A DNA stretch of 64,000 bases from DAISIK01 sp036822055 (GTDB lineage: Bacteria; Verrucomicrobiota; Verrucomicrobiia; Opitutales; Puniceicoccaceae), in NCBI GenBank assembly GCA_036822055.1, contig DAISIK010000006.1, forward strand, positions 55,566 through 119,565. Reading direction: 5' to 3'. A program made the translations under genes and the position numbers. This document shows positions 8,892 through 17,879 of this stretch, piece after piece. Under the pieces are notes generated by a model. The model did not search any database, was not told where the DNA came from, and saw nothing but the letters and a program-made list of their open reading frames with translations. Each line of letters begins with the position of its first letter. Position 1 is the stretch's first letter.

Positions 8892-9809
8892 TCACGCAAC
8901 ATCGACCACCGCTTCAATCGCCCGGCGCATCGCGGCTGCGCTAGGAGTCTCCCCGGTCCAAATCTCGATTGAGCGATACCCTTGATGCAACAGCATCGAG
9001 AGTCCATTCGCCACCGGATTTCCCCGGCTCGCAGCCTTGAGCAGAAGGGCCGTACGGGGCGGTGAATAAACCATGTCGTAGACCAATGTTTGCCGCTCCA
9101 GTTTGGCCAAAGCAATCGGCGGGTGTCCGTTATCTTTAAGCCCGGCTGCCGAAGCATTCACCACCAGATCCACCCCCTCGAGCAGATTGGCAGCCTGCTC
9201 CAGACCGCAGAAACCAAATCGATCCACACCCGGATGAACCCGCGCCATTGCCGCAGTCAACTGTTCCGCCCGTTGCGGTGTCCGATTGGCAATCACGATG
9301 CGGGCCGCCTTCCCGCCAGCCATCGCATCTGCCGCCGATCGTGCCGCCCCCCCAGCGCCGAGAATCAGCACGGTTTTCCCTTCGGGAACAAAACCGAGAT
9401 CCTCCTCGAGACCCGTTAGCAAACCGTAACCATCCGTATTCGATCCCAACACTTCTCCCCCAACGAACGAAAGGGTATTCGCGGCGCCAACCCGCTCAAC
9501 AATGCGATCTCTCGCCTGAAGCAGGGGCAAAACCACCTCTTTATGCGGCACGGTCAGGTTTACTCCCCGGTAGCCCGCTTCCACCAATCGCCCGAGCAGG
9601 GCTCCCAAACCTTCCGGCTCAACCTCAATCCTCACGTAATCCCACAGACCGAAACCCGGTTTCCGCTCGGCTAGCTCGTCAAAGGCGGCCCGCTGCATCA
9701 CCGGACTCAAAGAATGCGCCACCGGGCAGCCAAGCACCGCCAGCATCTGTCCACCGCGGGCTGGTCGGGGAAAGCTATCCGGAGTGTAAACCCGATCTTC
9801 AGCCCTCAT
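8892..9809 (-). CDS. aroE: Shikimate dehydrogenase (NADP+)
   Basis: About 305 residues. Reduces 3-dehydroshikimate to shikimate in aromatic amino-acid synthesis. Diagnostic motifs are SLSPVMQ in the substrate pocket, NLTVPHKE with the catalytic Lys, SNTDGYG with the catalytic Asp, the nucleotide-binding loop LGAGGAARSA, and the NRTPxRA cofactor-specificity stretch. The longest frame begins with TTG at 9830; I prefer the ATG at 9809, which overlaps the stop of the upstream SirB1-like gene by 11 bases and keeps about 25 residues before the first conserved block. The overlap suggests co-transcription with that gene. Confidence 0.93.
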   Translation of the reverse strand: MRAEDRVYTPDSFPRPARGGQMLAVLGCPVAHSLSPVMQRAAFDELAERKPGFGLWDYVRIEVEPEGLGALLGRLVEAGYRGVNLTVPHKEVVLPLLQARDRIVERVGAANTLSFVGGEVLGSNTDGYGLLTGLEEDLGFVPEGKTVLILGAGGAARSAADAMAGGKAARIVIANRTPQRAEQLTAAMARVHPGVDRFGFCGLEQAANLLEGVDLVVNASAAGLKDNGHPPIALAKLERQTLVYDMVYSPPRTALLLKAASRGNPVANGLSMLLHQGYRSIEIWTGETPSAAAMRRAIEAVVDVA

Positions 9810-10653
9810 CGCGGTCGTAAACTGCCTCAAATTCGCTGATAAAACCCTTCACCAAAGCCCGATTTTCCGCGTCGCCCGCTACCCGGTACTGTTCCGCTAG
9901 ATTCAGGCAATAGCGGTGGAGGATCTCCCCGACTGGCGAAGGCATCAGATAGCAAGCTGCATCCCCGAGGTCATGGTCTCGCAAATACTGCAGGATCTCC
10001 GCCTCCACCCGAAAGGCACCCCTCTCGAAGGGATCAATGAAAAACGGTTCGCTGCCCTCGAAGCATCCGAGGCAAAATCTCCCTGGGAGCCCAATCGGCT
10101 CCAGGTTAAATCCACACCGCCAAGCCGCCAGCAAATAAAGGGTTGAAAGGCTTATCGGTATCCCCCGGCGCCGCTCAATCACCCGGCTCAGCAGACTATT
10201 TGCCGGATTTTCGAAGGTCTCAACATCTCCTGAGAATCCATAGTCATGAAACATCACCCGGTTGATTACCTTGCAGCGCTCGAAGGGGCTCATCTCCCCT
10301 TTGACAAACTCATCCACCCTCGCCGCCATCCCATCGACAAACCTGCTCACCGCGAGCATGTCTACCGATGGGTTCAAAGCCCGCTCGAGCAGCAGGCAGC
10401 CCGACTCCAGATCATAACGACATGACTGAATGTACCTCCGGAAATTCTCGACCGGATCGTCTGAGCCGATCTCCAGTAAGATGTGGTGAATGTGCTTTGA
10501 AGTCAGCCGATCAGCCGAACGAGCCAACCGCCGCAAAAACGCGATCGCCTCCTCGCCATCCACCCGCAATCGCTCTACCAGGGCACCCCGCACCACCGAC
10601 GATTCATCATCGATCAGCCTTTCCAGGCAGGATTTATCCCGTTCTGTCAACAT
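9799..10653 (-). CDS. SirB1/transglutaminase-like family protein
   Basis: About 284 residues beginning at ATG 10653 (a GTG directly precedes it at 10656). The middle, about 95-255, matches the SirB1-type transglutaminase-like core domain: VINRVMFHDYGFSGD, a block with RRRGIPISLSTLYL and a GLPGRFCLG segment followed by FIDPF. It also has the N-terminal armadillo-like helices seen in this family. Members often lack the catalytic Cys triad and have no firmly established function; some neighbour translation or release-factor genes. It overlaps aroE by 11 bases. Confidence 0.8.
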   Translation of the reverse strand: MLTERDKSCLERLIDDESSVVRGALVERLRVDGEEAIAFLRRLARSADRLTSKHIHHILLEIGSDDPVENFRRYIQSCRYDLESGCLLLERALNPSVDMLAVSRFVDGMAARVDEFVKGEMSPFERCKVINRVMFHDYGFSGDVETFENPANSLLSRVIERRRGIPISLSTLYLLAAWRCGFNLEPIGLPGRFCLGCFEGSEPFFIDPFERGAFRVEAEILQYLRDHDLGDAACYLMPSPVGEILHRYCLNLAEQYRVAGDAENRALVKGFISEFEAVYDRDEG

Positions 10654-10752
10654 CACCTAGATCAGGACATTGCCCGCCCCCTTTTTCAACTCCAACCCTT
10701 CAACCCACGACGAATCCTTGCCATCCCCTGCCTCTTCGATTTCAAACCTCCC

Positions 10753-11988
10753 ATGCACCGACGCCCCCCTCCCGCCTTTCGCGAAGGCCCCTTTGCCTAC
10801 CATCAGGAGGTGGTCTGCCAAATCGAGGATCTGACCAACCTCGGCGCCGGAGTTTCCCGGATTGATGGTTGGGTGCTGCTCGTGCCCTTCACCATTCCGG
10901 GGGAAACCGTCAGGGCCCGCGTCTACCGCAATTTTGATCAGCACTCCGAGGCCGACTTGGTTGAGGTGATCGAACCGTCCCCCAACCGCAAGGAACCGCC
11001 CTGCCCCCTCTTCACCAGATGCGGTGGCTGCCAATATCAACATATCGACTACCAGACCCAGCTCGAACTTAAGCAAAAGCAGGTCATCGATGTTTTTCAG
11101 CGTGTCGGAGGCATCCAGGCTCCCGTCAACCTCACCCACCCATCGCCCCTCGAGTACGGCTACCGCTCCAAGCTCACGCCCCATTATCAGCGTTTTCGCG
11201 AGGAGGGATCAAACCCGATTGGCTTCCTCGCTCATGGCCAGCGTCAACGCATCGTCGACGTCCCAACCTGTCCCATCGCCACCCCCGAAATCAATCAGAC
11301 CCTCGCCTCCCAACGCTCCCTCCTGCTCGACCCTAAATCGCGCAAAAAACCCAAAAAGGCCGGTACCCTCCTCCTTCGCCACGTGGCCGAGGGCGTGGTC
11401 ACCGATCCCCGCCAGGTCGTCACCGAAAGGGTCGGCCAAGTCGTCTTTCAGTTTCCTGCCGGAGAGTTTTTTCAGAACAACCCATTCATCCTTCCCGCCT
11501 TTGCCGAGGATGCCGTCCGTCAGGCCATCCATCCCGGGATTCACACCCTCGTCGATGCCTACTGCGGTAGTGGTCTCTTCGCCCTCATCGCTTCCCGCTC
11601 CCTCCGCCAGTGCATCGGCATCGAGGTCTCGGAAGCCAGTGTCCGCTGGGCTCAGGGCAACGCCGCCCTCAATCGGATCGACAACGTTTCCTTCTTTGTC
11701 GGAGATGCCAGCGAAATTTTCGCCCGCCTTCAGTGCTCCGGAGATGAGGCCGCTGTCCTCATTGATCCACCCCGCCGAGGTTCCGATTCGTCCTTTCTCC
11801 AACAGCTTCTCCAGTTCGGCCCCCGGCGGATCGTCTACGTGTCCTGCGATCCCGCCACTCAGGCCCGCGACCTGAAACTACTTCTGGCCAGCCAGGCACC
11901 CGCCTACCAAATCACCCGCATTCAGCCCTTCGACCTCTTTCCACAAACCCGCCACATTGAGAACATCGTTACCCTCACCCGTTCCTGA
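10753..11988 (+). CDS. rlmD: 23S rRNA (uracil-5-)-methyltransferase, RlmD/RumA type
   Basis: 411 residues. SAM-dependent m5U methyltransferase of the TrmA/RlmD/RlmC group. An N-terminal TRAM RNA-binding domain (about 15-75) is followed by an iron-sulfur Cys cluster (C84, C90 and C93 in CPLFTRCGGC, with a fourth Cys in VPTCPIA). The Rossmann fold has DAYCGSGLFAL for SAM, the catalytic motif YVSCDPATQARDL, and the closing DLFPQTRHIENIV block. The exact target uridine (1939, 747 or a tRNA site) cannot be told from sequence alone; the Cys cluster plus TRAM domain favours RlmD. It lies 64 bp upstream of ilvA. Confidence 0.87.
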   Translation: MHRRPPPAFREGPFAYHQEVVCQIEDLTNLGAGVSRIDGWVLLVPFTIPGETVRARVYRNFDQHSEADLVEVIEPSPNRKEPPCPLFTRCGGCQYQHIDYQTQLELKQKQVIDVFQRVGGIQAPVNLTHPSPLEYGYRSKLTPHYQRFREEGSNPIGFLAHGQRQRIVDVPTCPIATPEINQTLASQRSLLLDPKSRKKPKKAGTLLLRHVAEGVVTDPRQVVTERVGQVVFQFPAGEFFQNNPFILPAFAEDAVRQAIHPGIHTLVDAYCGSGLFALIASRSLRQCIGIEVSEASVRWAQGNAALNRIDNVSFFVGDASEIFARLQCSGDEAAVLIDPPRRGSDSSFLQQLLQFGPRRIVYVSCDPATQARDLKLLLASQAPAYQITRIQPFDLFPQTRHIENIVTLTRS

Positions 11989-12047
11989 TCAACAGCCGGT
12001 CCACCTTCACCCATTGATCTGCTTCCGGCCCACCGCCCCTCTCTGTC

Positions 12048-13589
12048 ATGGATGACCTTCTCCGAAAACTCCGCCAGGAAATCCTCTTCGCCCGTCAGCG
12101 CGTCTACCACGCCGATCAACCAACCCCCCTCCAGTCATTGCCCGTCCCGGGCGCCGGCCCAGTCTTTCTCAAACGCGAAGACCTCTCCGCCATCAAGGCT
12201 TACAAGTGGCGCGGCGCCTACAATCGCCTTGCCATCTTCAGCCAAACCCACCCTCAGGTTCCCATCGTTACCGCCTCAGCCGGCAACCACGCCCAGGGCG
12301 TAGCCCGCGCCGCCCGCCTCCTCGGTGCCACCGCCCGCGTCTACATGCCCCACTCCACCCCCCAGGTTAAACAGGAGGCAGTCACCCACCACGGAGGGAA
12401 ATCCGTCGAGGTAGTTCTCGCCGGTGAGAGCTATGACGAGGCCTACGAGGAGGCCCGGCGTCATCAGGAAGAGCAGCGCTCCCTTTACCTCCACGCTTAC
12501 GACGATCTGCAAGTCATCGCCGGGCAGGCCACCCTCGCCGACGAAGTCGTTCTCTCCGGGCAGGGTCCTTTTGATGTCGCCTTCCTCCAGATTGGTGGCG
12601 GCGGGATGGCGGCCGGGGTCGCCACCTGGTTGCGTCTCTTCTATCCAGAGATCGAAATCGTTGGCGTCGAGGGCGAAGGCCAGGCTTCCATGGCTGCTGC
12701 CGTCCAGGCCGGCTCCCCCGTCCGTCTGAACCACCTCGACCTCTTCTGCGATGGCACCGCCGTCCGCCAGGCTGGCGAAATACCCTTCCAAGTCTGCCGC
12801 CACCTCGTCGACCGGTTTGTCACCGTTAGTAACGAAGAGGTTAGCCTCGCCATCCGTTTCCTTTGGGAGACCCAGCGATGCCTCCTCGAGCCCTCGGGTG
12901 CCATGGGAGTAGCCGCCCTCCTTCAGCAGCTACCCAAACTTCAGAACCGGAGATCCCTCGTCATCGGCTGCGGGGCCAATCTCGATTTTGGGCAGCTCGC
13001 CATCATCTCCGAGCGCTCCGGGGTCGGTCCCGGCCAGCGTCGTCTGCTCCAGATAACCATTCCCGAGCGACCGGGAGCCATGGTTGAGCTGCTTCAAACC
13101 GGCCTCGGCAACTATAACATCATCGATTTTCAATACGGCATCACCAGCTCCGAGAAGGCTCAACCGATCTTTGGCATCTCCGCCGATGAACTGACCCTCC
13201 AGCCCCTCCTCACCGAACTGTCAGCCCGGGGATTTCCCAACCAGGAGGTCAGCCACACCCCTGCTGCCCGATTTCGGGCCATTACCTGCAACGCCCGCTT
13301 CATCGCGCATCCCCTTTTTCTCGAACTGGATTTCTACGAACGCCGGGGCGCCCTCCAAACCTTTCTTGAACAAACCATCCGCAACCAGGGAAATCTGGTT
13401 TACTTCAACTATCGTTACAGCGGAGAGCGTATCGGTCGCGCCCTTATCGGAATCGATTTCCAAAGCCCCGCCGAGAGAGATGCTTTTCTCAGCCAACTGC
13501 CCCGTTCCGGCCCTGGCTACCGCACCTGCACTCCCCTCTCAGCCTCCGAAGCCAGTGCTCTCCTCGGGTCTCCCGGTCCCCGTCACTAA
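12048..13589 (+). CDS. ilvA: Threonine ammonia-lyase, biosynthetic
   Basis: 513 residues. PLP-dependent deamination of threonine to 2-oxobutanoate, the first committed step to isoleucine. The PLP Lys is K53 (KAYKWRGAYN), the SAGNHAQG loop follows near 77, and a tetraglycine GGGGMAAG phosphate-binding loop near 185. The C-terminal third (about 335-510) is the duplicated ACT-like ThrA_reg domain that senses isoleucine and valine, so this is the allosteric biosynthetic form and not the short catabolic TdcB. Its stop overlaps the stop of the convergent phosphorylase gene by four bases. Confidence 0.95.
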   Translation: MDDLLRKLRQEILFARQRVYHADQPTPLQSLPVPGAGPVFLKREDLSAIKAYKWRGAYNRLAIFSQTHPQVPIVTASAGNHAQGVARAARLLGATARVYMPHSTPQVKQEAVTHHGGKSVEVVLAGESYDEAYEEARRHQEEQRSLYLHAYDDLQVIAGQATLADEVVLSGQGPFDVAFLQIGGGGMAAGVATWLRLFYPEIEIVGVEGEGQASMAAAVQAGSPVRLNHLDLFCDGTAVRQAGEIPFQVCRHLVDRFVTVSNEEVSLAIRFLWETQRCLLEPSGAMGVAALLQQLPKLQNRRSLVIGCGANLDFGQLAIISERSGVGPGQRRLLQITIPERPGAMVELLQTGLGNYNIIDFQYGITSSEKAQPIFGISADELTLQPLLTELSARGFPNQEVSHTPAARFRAITCNARFIAHPLFLELDFYERRGALQTFLEQTIRNQGNLVYFNYRYSGERIGRALIGIDFQSPAERDAFLSQLPRSGPGYRTCTPLSASEASALLGSPGPRH

Positions 13590-15337
13590 CGCCCGGCACC
13601 CCGGCGCATCCCGATCCAGCAGGCCTGGAAGGGCTTCAATACCAGCCCTTTTCCTCCGGGTCGAAGATTGCGGGCCGCCAGGATATCGTAGGCCACCTCA
13701 TCCGCACCGTTGCGCTCGAAGGCACCCTTAAGCGGGACCGTCACGCTCTCCGAGGTCACGTTAAAGAGGCAGAGGATTGTCTCGTTGCCATCCAGGGAGG
13801 TCCTCCGAAAAGCAAAGACTTGACGCCCCATCTCCAAAACCTCCTGGGGAGCTTCTGGATGGAATGCCGGATGGTTGGCACGGCGGCGGATCATCTGCAG
13901 ATACCTTCGAAAGACCCGGGCATGGTGCCCACTCGGTTCCTCCAGCTCGCCAGTCAATTCTACCACCGGCCACTTGTAGCGATTAATGGTGCGGTTCTGG
14001 CCCGTCTCCCGAACGCCCTCGAGATTATTCCTCGACCCGAGCAAACTGTGGAAATAAACCGCCGGCACTCCCTTAAATGCCAGCATTACCGCCTGGGTCC
14101 CCAGGAATCGCTGCACCCCAAGTTCCCCGTCCCCCTCCTCAGCGAGTGCCGAGTAAAAAGTAATGTTCAGCTCATAGGGGACCTCCGACCCATCGGCCTG
14201 CTTCCGATAATTCACCAGACCGTCGCGCGTGCAGATCCGCTCTACCAGTCCCCGCAAATCCTCATCCGAGACGATTCCCTGCAACGGGCGAAGCCCAACC
14301 CCATCGTGGCTCGCACTGAAGTTAAAGAAGGCCGTGCCGGGTTCCATGCTCGGCAGCGAGGCCGCCCAGCCCGCCAGCACTCTCGCATCCTCCAGCAGGT
14401 AAGCGTGCAGCAGCAAGGGCGGAAGCGAAAAATTATAAACCATGTGGGCCTCATCACCCCGACCAAAGTAGCTCACGTTCTCCTCGTGGGGCACGTTGGT
14501 CTCCGTCAGGATGATCACCTCCGGAGCCACCACTTCAAGGATGTCTCGTATCAACTTAACCACTTCGTGGGTCTCTCTCAGGTGAATGCAGGAGGTCCCG
14601 ACTTCCTTCCACAGGAAGGCCACCGCATCGAGCCGGAGAATCTTCACTCCCTTTGAAATGTAGAGGAAGAGAATGTCCAGAAATTCAAAGAGCAGATCGG
14701 GATTGCGCCAGTTCAGGTCCACTTGATCCGCACTGAAAGTCGTCCAGACATGACGCAATCCATGTCGAGTAGTCACCGGAGTCAGAAGCGGTGAGGTCCT
14801 CGGCCGCACCACCTCAGCCAGATCTGTTCCCGGGTCCTCCTCAATGAAGTAGCCCCGCCCCGGATCAACGCCGAGGATGTAGTCCCGAAACCATTCGGAC
14901 TTCGCCGAGCAATGGTTGAGGACGAGGTCGAACGCCAACTTGTAGTGCTTCCCCATCTGCTCAATGGTTCCCCAGTCCCCGTAGCGGGAGTCCACTTCCC
15001 GATAGTCGATCACCGAAAAGCCATCGTCCGAACTCCAGGGATAAAATGGCAGCAAATGAATCGTTGAAAAGTCCGAGCCGAGCCACCGCCGACAAAACCG
15101 CATCAAGGTACTCAGCGGCGCCTCCCCGTCCTGCCAGACCATGTCGGCATAGGTGATCAGCACCACATCGTTTTCATTCCAGCGATCAACCCTCGCGGGC
15201 GTTGGCTTGTCTCCCACCCCATAGCGGCCAATCATGCTGTTCAGGCGCTCGAGTAAGCGGTCGCTCCGCCCACCGTAGAGGAGGCGAAAGCGGCTTTGAA
15301 TCCGGGCCAGGGTCTCCCTCGAAATCGTCCTTATCAT
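13586..15337 (-). CDS. Glucosylglycerate phosphorylase (GH13_18)
   Basis: 583 residues of the sucrose-phosphorylase subfamily GH13_18. The (beta/alpha)8 barrel has the nucleophile Asp near 237 (LRLDAVAFLWKE), the acid/base Glu near 279 (LTETNVPH) and the SASHDG stabiliser near 345. The segments WKEVGTSCIHL and MVYNFSLPPLLLHA are, as I recall them, typical of glucosylglycerate phosphorylases rather than sucrose or sucrose-6-phosphate phosphorylases. Reaction: 2-O-glucosylglycerate plus phosphate gives glucose 1-phosphate plus D-glycerate. The neighbouring gpgS and glycerate-type dehydrogenase support this substrate. Its ATG overlaps the stop of the GT4 gene (ATGA), so the two are translationally coupled. 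No signal peptide, so it acts in the cytoplasm. Confidence 0.82.
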   Translation of the reverse strand: MIRTISRETLARIQSRFRLLYGGRSDRLLERLNSMIGRYGVGDKPTPARVDRWNENDVVLITYADMVWQDGEAPLSTLMRFCRRWLGSDFSTIHLLPFYPWSSDDGFSVIDYREVDSRYGDWGTIEQMGKHYKLAFDLVLNHCSAKSEWFRDYILGVDPGRGYFIEEDPGTDLAEVVRPRTSPLLTPVTTRHGLRHVWTTFSADQVDLNWRNPDLLFEFLDILFLYISKGVKILRLDAVAFLWKEVGTSCIHLRETHEVVKLIRDILEVVAPEVIILTETNVPHEENVSYFGRGDEAHMVYNFSLPPLLLHAYLLEDARVLAGWAASLPSMEPGTAFFNFSASHDGVGLRPLQGIVSDEDLRGLVERICTRDGLVNYRKQADGSEVPYELNITFYSALAEEGDGELGVQRFLGTQAVMLAFKGVPAVYFHSLLGSRNNLEGVRETGQNRTINRYKWPVVELTGELEEPSGHHARVFRRYLQMIRRRANHPAFHPEAPQEVLEMGRQVFAFRRTSLDGNETILCLFNVTSESVTVPLKGAFERNGADEVAYDILAARNLRPGGKGLVLKPFQACWIGMRRGAGR

Positions 15338-16614
15338 GGGGCAAATCCAGTTAGGCTTGTAATCATCGTGCGCAGGAGCCGACGCAGAACGGCGTAGCTG
15401 TAAAACCGGCGCGCTGTGCGAAAGTTGTGGTCGACCATCCGCTGTCGGTAACTCGGGTCTTCCATCACTTTCTTCACCTGGCGAATCAACCCCTGGGTGA
15501 CGAAGCCATCCATCTCCAGCAGTGCGAAGCCCTTCGGCTCGATGTCCTGCACGTAGATTGCATACCGATTTACCACGGTTGGAATGCGGAAGTAGATCGA
15601 CTCCAAAAGGGCATTTCCAAACCCCTCGTAGAGGCTCGGATAGGTCACTAAATCAGCGTGTGGATAGGCATCCCAAAGGGTGTACACCTTCTCACCCTTG
15701 CTGTCTTTCTGGCGCACTTCACCGATCCGTTCATGCACGAAGCGGACGTCCACTCCCTCCTCCGCGGCCAACTCTTCCAGCCGGTGCTGGTACTCGAAGC
15801 CCTCGTCGCCCGACTCGTGGGTAACCACCAACTTGTACCGGGGGTCCTCCAGCCCGGCGATTAACTTGATTGCGTTCTCAATCCCTTTCCGAGGCACCAC
15901 CCGGGTCGGCTGCAGCACCAGATAGTCCTCCGGCCCCAACCCGATTGCTTCGCGAAAATCTGCCGCGTAGTCGTCCGGCCCGCTGGGTTCATTGTCGAAG
16001 TCAAAGACATTCGGAATCAAGAGTGAGCTCACCCCCTTGCGGAGAGATAGTTGCTCCTGGGCAGCCTGATTGATCACCGCATGGCGAATGTTCGGCAACC
16101 GCGCCGGGAAAGCCATGTCGAGGAATTCCTGGATCGATCCCACCGAGAACCGCGTTCGTTCCCAGTAGAAGTCGTGGTGGTGGGCAATCGCCGGGACTTG
16201 GGTCTCTGCCAGAAACTCTGTCAGAGCCATCCCCAGGGGAACGTGCATCGGAATCGCCAGCACGTTTTGCGGGATCAGGATATCGATCTCATAGCGCTCC
16301 ACAAAATCATAGATCGTCGACTTTAAATAGTCAGACATCGCCCGGATTCGCTCCGTAACCTGGCGGCTCCTTCGGGTGCTCCCCCAGATTCGCTGGTTGA
16401 TCCATTTTACCTCCGGATGGTTGAAGTAGGCCTCCGGCACGCAATAACTCACCCCGCGGTCCCGATCACTCTTCCCACTGTACCAATGACTGACGTGACG
16501 GTCGTCCCAAAGAACTTGTGCCCACTTGGAACTTTCCAGCGAGACCCCATCCTGACCAGCGAATCGTGTCGATATGAAGCCGACGTTTTTCGGCATAGAA
16601 AAGTCAAACTGCAT
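15334..16614 (-). CDS. GT4-family glycosyltransferase in glucosylglycerate cluster
   Basis: 426-residue retaining GT-B transferase. The N-terminal domain starts with GFISTRFAGQDGVSLES; the C-terminal domain has the R-x-x-x-K-G donor-phosphate region (PTRVVPRKGIENA) and the E-x7-E motif (EGFGNALLE). No membrane span, so cytosolic. It is coupled by ATGA to the glucosylglycerate phosphorylase and divergent from the M20-like/gpgS pair, which suggests an acceptor in the same pathway. A GT4 enzyme of this type, mannosylglucosylglycerate synthase, is known from thermophiles; whether this protein does that reaction is inference. The ATG at 16614 follows AAGGGA; a second in-frame ATG at 16596 has no such site. 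Confidence 0.8.
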   Translation of the reverse strand: MQFDFSMPKNVGFISTRFAGQDGVSLESSKWAQVLWDDRHVSHWYSGKSDRDRGVSYCVPEAYFNHPEVKWINQRIWGSTRRSRQVTERIRAMSDYLKSTIYDFVERYEIDILIPQNVLAIPMHVPLGMALTEFLAETQVPAIAHHHDFYWERTRFSVGSIQEFLDMAFPARLPNIRHAVINQAAQEQLSLRKGVSSLLIPNVFDFDNEPSGPDDYAADFREAIGLGPEDYLVLQPTRVVPRKGIENAIKLIAGLEDPRYKLVVTHESGDEGFEYQHRLEELAAEEGVDVRFVHERIGEVRQKDSKGEKVYTLWDAYPHADLVTYPSLYEGFGNALLESIYFRIPTVVNRYAIYVQDIEPKGFALLEMDGFVTQGLIRQVKKVMEDPSYRQRMVDHNFRTARRFYSYAVLRRLLRTMITSLTGFAP

Positions 16615-16706
16615 TTCCCTTGCCGTTTGGCAATCTAAACAGGCCCCGCTCCTTTCAAATTTTTTCTGGTCACATCCCCCTCCCCTGTCATGGTCGTTTG
16701 CAGGTC

Positions 16707-17879
16707 ATGGGTAAAACTCTCTCAGACATCCTCGCGCTCCAACCTGGCCGTCTCGCCGATTTGGAAAATCTTCGGGAAATGCTTCTGGCCAACGCCGTCA
16801 TGCTCGGAGAGATCCCATCCCCGACCTTTGGCGAAGAAGACCGCATCCGATTGCTTCGCGATCGTTACATCGAGGCTGGCCTCGAGCAAGTCTCAATCGA
16901 CGAGGTCGGAAATGCCGCTGCCTTCGTACCTGGAAAAAAGGGAAACCGGACTATCCTCGTCACAGCCAATGCAGACTCCGTCCTCGGCAGGGAAGTCGAC
17001 CATGCCATGACCCTCCACCTCGGGCAGATCTCCGGTCCCGGCATCGCGGAAAACGCCATCGGCCTGGCCACCGTCTCCCTGCTCCCCACCCTTCTCGAGC
17101 GCCTCGGTCTCGAACTCGATTCCAACCTCATCCTCCTCGCCACGACCCGCAGCCTCGGTCTCGGTAACATTGAGGGCCTTCGCTTCTTTCTCGATCACTG
17201 CAAACAACGTCTCGATTTTGGCGTTTGTGTCCGGGGCGTCCATCTCGGTCGGCTTTCCTACAATTCCCTCGGGATGATCCGCGGCGAGATCCATGTAGCC
17301 GTCCCCGAGCACTCCGAGTGGCTCCGCCTCGGCTCGGGGGGGGCGATCACCTTTCTCAACCGAATCATTACCCAGCTCCTCGCCATTCCCCTCCCCCGCC
17401 AACCCCGCACCGTCATCATCCTCGGGTCGATCACCGCCGGGCACACCTTTAATACTCCAGCCCCCACCGGCCGCCTCCGTTTTGAAATCCGCTCCGAAGA
17501 CGGCCAGATGCCCGACCGCCTCCTCGCCATCATTCAAGAGATTGTCGACGAAAACGATGCCGAGAGCGAAGCCGACGTAAACCTCCAAGTCGTCTCCCGA
17601 CGCCTCCTCGGTGGCATCTCCTTCTCCCATCCCCTCGTTAAAACCATGCGGGCAATCGACGAGTCTCTCGAGATTGAACCAGTCATCGCTCCCAGCACCG
17701 GTGAGCTCTGCGCTCTCATCGACAAGGGCATCCCCTCCGTCACGATCGGCCTCACTACCGCCGCAAACCAACACGAGGTTAACGAGTCCATCGCCATTCA
17801 ACCCATCTTCCGCGGAGTCATCCAACTGATCTCCCTCCTCGACGCTATCGACCAAGGCCACTGCGATGACGAAAATTGA
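16707..17879 (+). CDS. M20-fold peptidase-like protein with degenerate metal site
   Basis: About 390 residues with the layout of M20 dizinc peptidases: IPSPTFGEE opening, DEVGNAAAFVPG, a LGSITAGHTFNTPAP equivalent of the dimerisation-domain exit, and a C-terminal NQHEVNES. The usual metal ligands are largely gone: the HxD motif reads NADS, the bridging-Asp loop reads GIAENAIG, and the catalytic Glu-Glu is replaced by RSLGLG. It is therefore probably non-catalytic or repurposed. The reading frame opens at a TTG at 16620, but ATG 16707 is the sensible start; the longer form would overlap the divergent GT4 promoter. It overlaps gpgS by 14 bases, so the two are likely co-translated. Confidence 0.8.
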   Translation: MGKTLSDILALQPGRLADLENLREMLLANAVMLGEIPSPTFGEEDRIRLLRDRYIEAGLEQVSIDEVGNAAAFVPGKKGNRTILVTANADSVLGREVDHAMTLHLGQISGPGIAENAIGLATVSLLPTLLERLGLELDSNLILLATTRSLGLGNIEGLRFFLDHCKQRLDFGVCVRGVHLGRLSYNSLGMIRGEIHVAVPEHSEWLRLGSGGAITFLNRIITQLLAIPLPRQPRTVIILGSITAGHTFNTPAPTGRLRFEIRSEDGQMPDRLLAIIQEIVDENDAESEADVNLQVVSRRLLGGISFSHPLVKTMRAIDESLEIEPVIAPSTGELCALIDKGIPSVTIGLTTAANQHEVNESIAIQPIFRGVIQLISLLDAIDQGHCDDEN

